Shown here: positions 5,873 through 7,556 of the stretch, piece by piece
Numbering within the stretch: position 1 is the stretch's first letter
Layout of the letters: each line of letters starts with the position of its first letter
NCBI GenBank assembly: GCA_041580155.1
Contig: JBFGEI010000141.1
Span: 1 to 7,556 of the forward strand
Reading direction: 5' to 3'
DNA: 7,556 bases
DNA from: Limimaricola sp041580155
Lineage (GTDB): Bacteria > Pseudomonadota > Alphaproteobacteria > Rhodobacterales > Rhodobacteraceae
Made by a program: the position numbers and the translations under genes
The notes under the pieces: model-generated
The model's database searches: none
What the model was told of the DNA's origin: nothing
Seen by the model: only the letters and a program-made list of their open reading frames with translations

Positions 5873-6949
5873 GTGACAATCGCGCCCTCGCTTTCCCCTG
5901 CCAGCCCGGTCACCGCCGCAGCGCCGCCAACCGGCGCCGGCCTGACCCAGCGCCGCAAGGCGGCGATGGTGGTGCAGCTGCTGCTGTCGGAAGGCCGCGC
6001 CCTCAACCTGTCGCACCTGCCCGAAGACGTGCAGGTCAGCCTGGCGCGCGAACTCGGCGCGCTGCGGCTGGTCGACCGCGACACGCTGGCCGCTGTGGCG
6101 GCGGAATTCGCCGACCGGGTGGAACGGGTCGGTCTCGCGGTGACCGGCGGCGTCGAAGGCGCGCTCAACGCGCTGTCGGACCGGATCAGCCCGACCACCG
6201 CCACCCGGCTGCGGGCCGAAGCCTCGGGCCGCCCCGGCGGCGACCCCTGGACCCGGCTGGTGGCGCTCGAACCCGAAGAGCTGCTACCGATCATGACCGA
6301 AGAAAGCACCGAGGTCGCCGCCGTCACCCTGTCGAAACTGCCGGTGGCCAAGGCGGCGACGCTGCTTGGCCTGCTGCCGGGCGACCGGGCGCGGCGGATC
6401 ACCTATGCGGTGTCGCAGACCCAGGACGTGTCACCGGTGGCGGTCGCCCGGATCGGCGAGGCGCTGGTCGCCGAACATTGCGTGCGCCCGGTGCAGGCCT
6501 TCGACAACCCGGCGCCCAGTCGGGTCGGCGCGATCCTGAACTCGAGCCAGTCCGACACCCGCAGCAGCCTGCTCGACGCGCTCGCCGCCGAAGACCCGGC
6601 CTTCGCCGAGGCGGTGCGCAAGGCGATCTTCACCTTCCCCGACATCCGCACCCGGATCGCCGCGGCCGACATCCCCAAGCTGTCCCGCGCGGTCGACAGC
6701 GCGGTGCTGGTCACCGCGCTTGCGGCGGCCCAGGCGGCGGGCGGCGACGACGCGGCGGCGGCCGATCATATCCTGTCGAACATGTCGACCCGGATGGCCG
6801 ACGGGCTGCGCGAGGAAATCGGCGAACGCGGCCGAATCCGCCGCAGCGATGCCGAGGCCGCGATGTCGCAGGTCGTCGCGGCGATCCGCGGCCAGATCGA
6901 TGCCGGCGACATCTCCATCGTCATGCCCGACGAGGAGTATGAGGACTGA
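5873..6949 (+). CDS. fliG: FliG-like flagellar motor switch protein, divergent
   Basis: FliG forms the rotor ring that contacts FliF, FliM and the stator and converts ion flow into torque. From the GTG at 5873 the product has 358 aa, close to the usual 330-360; AAGGAA (5858-5863) is the likely ribosome binding site. The N domain starts at LTQRRKAAMVVQLLLSEG (residues 24-41), with an Ala/Pro-rich tail before it. The middle domain reads LLPIMTEESTEVAAVTLSKLP (137-157): the canonical EHPQ motif for FliM binding is replaced by EEST (143-146). The C domain keeps an MFxF-like IFTF (252-255) and the torque helix NMSTRMADGLREEIGERGRIR (303-323). The latter has Arg307, Glu314, Glu315 and Arg323 at positions matching E. 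coli R281, D288, D289 and R297, while the K264 equivalent appears to be Ala. No other flagellar gene is in view, so it may be the sole FliG encoded apart or a paralogue. Confidence 0.85.
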   Translation: MTIAPSLSPASPVTAAAPPTGAGLTQRRKAAMVVQLLLSEGRALNLSHLPEDVQVSLARELGALRLVDRDTLAAVAAEFADRVERVGLAVTGGVEGALNALSDRISPTTATRLRAEASGRPGGDPWTRLVALEPEELLPIMTEESTEVAAVTLSKLPVAKAATLLGLLPGDRARRITYAVSQTQDVSPVAVARIGEALVAEHCVRPVQAFDNPAPSRVGAILNSSQSDTRSSLLDALAAEDPAFAEAVRKAIFTFPDIRTRIAAADIPKLSRAVDSAVLVTALAAAQAAGGDDAAAADHILSNMSTRMADGLREEIGERGRIRRSDAEAAMSQVVAAIRGQIDAGDISIVMPDEEYED

Positions 6950-6999
6950 CCGCGTCGCCGGCTTGGCAAGACCGCGCCGCACCCGTATCTGTGCCGTCA

Positions 7000-7027
7000 G
7001 GCCGGAACCGGCCAGGACCGGCCGGAA
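7000..7027 (+). repeat. GC-rich repeats in the fliG-like to acyltransferase gap
   Basis: The 89-bp gap contains GGCCGG-AA-CCGGCC (7000-7013), a 6-bp inverted repeat, and GCCGGAAC occurs twice (7001-7008 and 7021-7028). It may form a small stem just before the next gene's ribosome binding site. No T tract follows, so readthrough from the fliG-like gene is plausible. Confidence 0.4.
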
Positions 7028-7038
7028 CGGGGCATGAG

Positions 7039-7556
7039 ATGGCAGCGCAAAGCAACACCGACGACGCCATGCCGCCGACGGGAAGCCGTGGCGACTGGCT
7101 GATCGACCGGGCGCTGCGCGGCGCGATCGCCGCGATGATGGCGCTGCCCTACGAGCGTCGCGTCGCGACGATGGGCGGGCTCACCGCGCGGGGCATCGCG
7201 CCGCTGGCCGGCTATCGACGCCGGGCGCTGGGCAACCTCGCGCTGATCCGGCCCGACCTGCCCCTGGGGCAACGCCGGCGGATCGCCGACCTGGTCTGCG
7301 ACAACCTCGGCCGCACCCTGATCGAGAACTACTCCGGCGACCAGTTCGCCGCGCATCTGCCAGCCACCCCGACCGAAACCGGCGGCATGGCCGCGCTGGC
7401 GCAGGCCCGCGACATCGGCCGCCCGGTGATCTTCGTCACCGGGCATTTCGGCAATCACGAGGCGCCGCGCCGGGTGCTCACCGCGATGGGCTACAGGATC
7501 GGCGGGCTCTATCGGGCGATGTCGAACCCCTGGTTCAACGACCATTACGCGGCGAC
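7039..7556 (+). CDS. LpxL/HtrB-family lipid A (lysophospholipid) acyltransferase, 5' part, truncated by window end
   Basis: Members of this family move an acyl chain from acyl-ACP onto a lipid A precursor (or a lysophospholipid) at the cytoplasmic face of the inner membrane. The frame is open from ATG 7039 to the end of the window, giving 172 residues of a protein usually near 290-310 aa. GGGG at 7029-7032 with a 6-base spacer supports the start. Residues 19-60 (DWLIDRALRGAIAAMMALPYERRVATMGGL) match the family's N-terminal helix, without an obvious long membrane span. The segment NLALIRPDLP resembles the NL..IFPE.. pattern of LpxL. GRPVIFVTGHFGNHEA contains the catalytic HX4E motif, His136 to Glu141, where E. 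coli enzymes have GNWE. GGLYRAMSNPWFND fits the following substrate region (YRPMDNP-like). Lauroyl, myristoyl or another specificity cannot be told. It may be co-transcribed with the fliG-like gene. Confidence 0.9.
   Translation, partial: MAAQSNTDDAMPPTGSRGDWLIDRALRGAIAAMMALPYERRVATMGGLTARGIAPLAGYRRRALGNLALIRPDLPLGQRRRIADLVCDNLGRTLIENYSGDQFAAHLPATPTETGGMAALAQARDIGRPVIFVTGHFGNHEAPRRVLTAMGYRIGGLYRAMSNPWFNDHYAA

Noticed and set aside
6997..7545. Long open frame on the minus strand opposite the acyltransferase
   Set aside because: It is a GC-rich antisense shadow rich in Arg, Ala and Gly; the plus strand encodes a clear LpxL/HtrB-family protein.

Overview
This GC-rich window carries codon usage and gene families typical of Rhodobacterales (Roseobacteraceae/Paracoccaceae) in the Alphaproteobacteria. 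The main indicators are the type of LuxI synthase, a DUF6314-like protein, TTAACC motifs in intergenic DNA, and the overall protein resemblance. The species cannot be fixed from the sequence alone.

Layout, left to right. (1) The 3' two thirds of glnA (glutamine synthetase type I, + strand) ends in a very strong intrinsic terminator. (2) A 200-bp intergenic stretch with a TTAACC element precedes a conserved-looking 295-aa protein of unknown function (+). (3) A small DUF6314-like protein (- strand) converges on it across a hairpin and diverges from purB. (4) purB (adenylosuccinate lyase, +) is complete. (5) After a hairpin shared by converging genes comes a quorum-sensing pair on the - strand, with the luxR-type regulator upstream and the luxI-type acyl-homoserine-lactone synthase downstream, 87 bp apart. 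(6) A long, compositionally heterogeneous intergenic region of about 450 bp separates luxR from (7) a divergently transcribed FliG-like flagellar motor switch protein (+). (8) The window ends inside an LpxL/HtrB-type lipid A acyltransferase (+), which begins 89 bp after the fliG-like gene.

Functionally, glnA and purB are nitrogen and purine housekeeping genes flanking an accessory-like signalling and motility block. The luxR-luxI pair should make and sense an acyl-homoserine lactone. The most striking feature is a perfect 18-bp palindrome between luxR and luxI that contains the luxI Shine-Dalgarno sequence. It could act as a translational hairpin or as a LuxR-type operator. TTAACC(A) elements resembling CtrA half-sites occur upstream of luxI, upstream of luxR and upstream of the unknown 295-aa gene. 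The fliG-like gene lacks the canonical EHPQ motif of the FliG middle domain and may have a sigma-28-like promoter in the region shared with luxR. I found no CRISPR array, tRNA, rRNA, transposase or phage gene. I cannot claim a wholly novel system; the unusual points are regulatory architecture and a divergent FliG.
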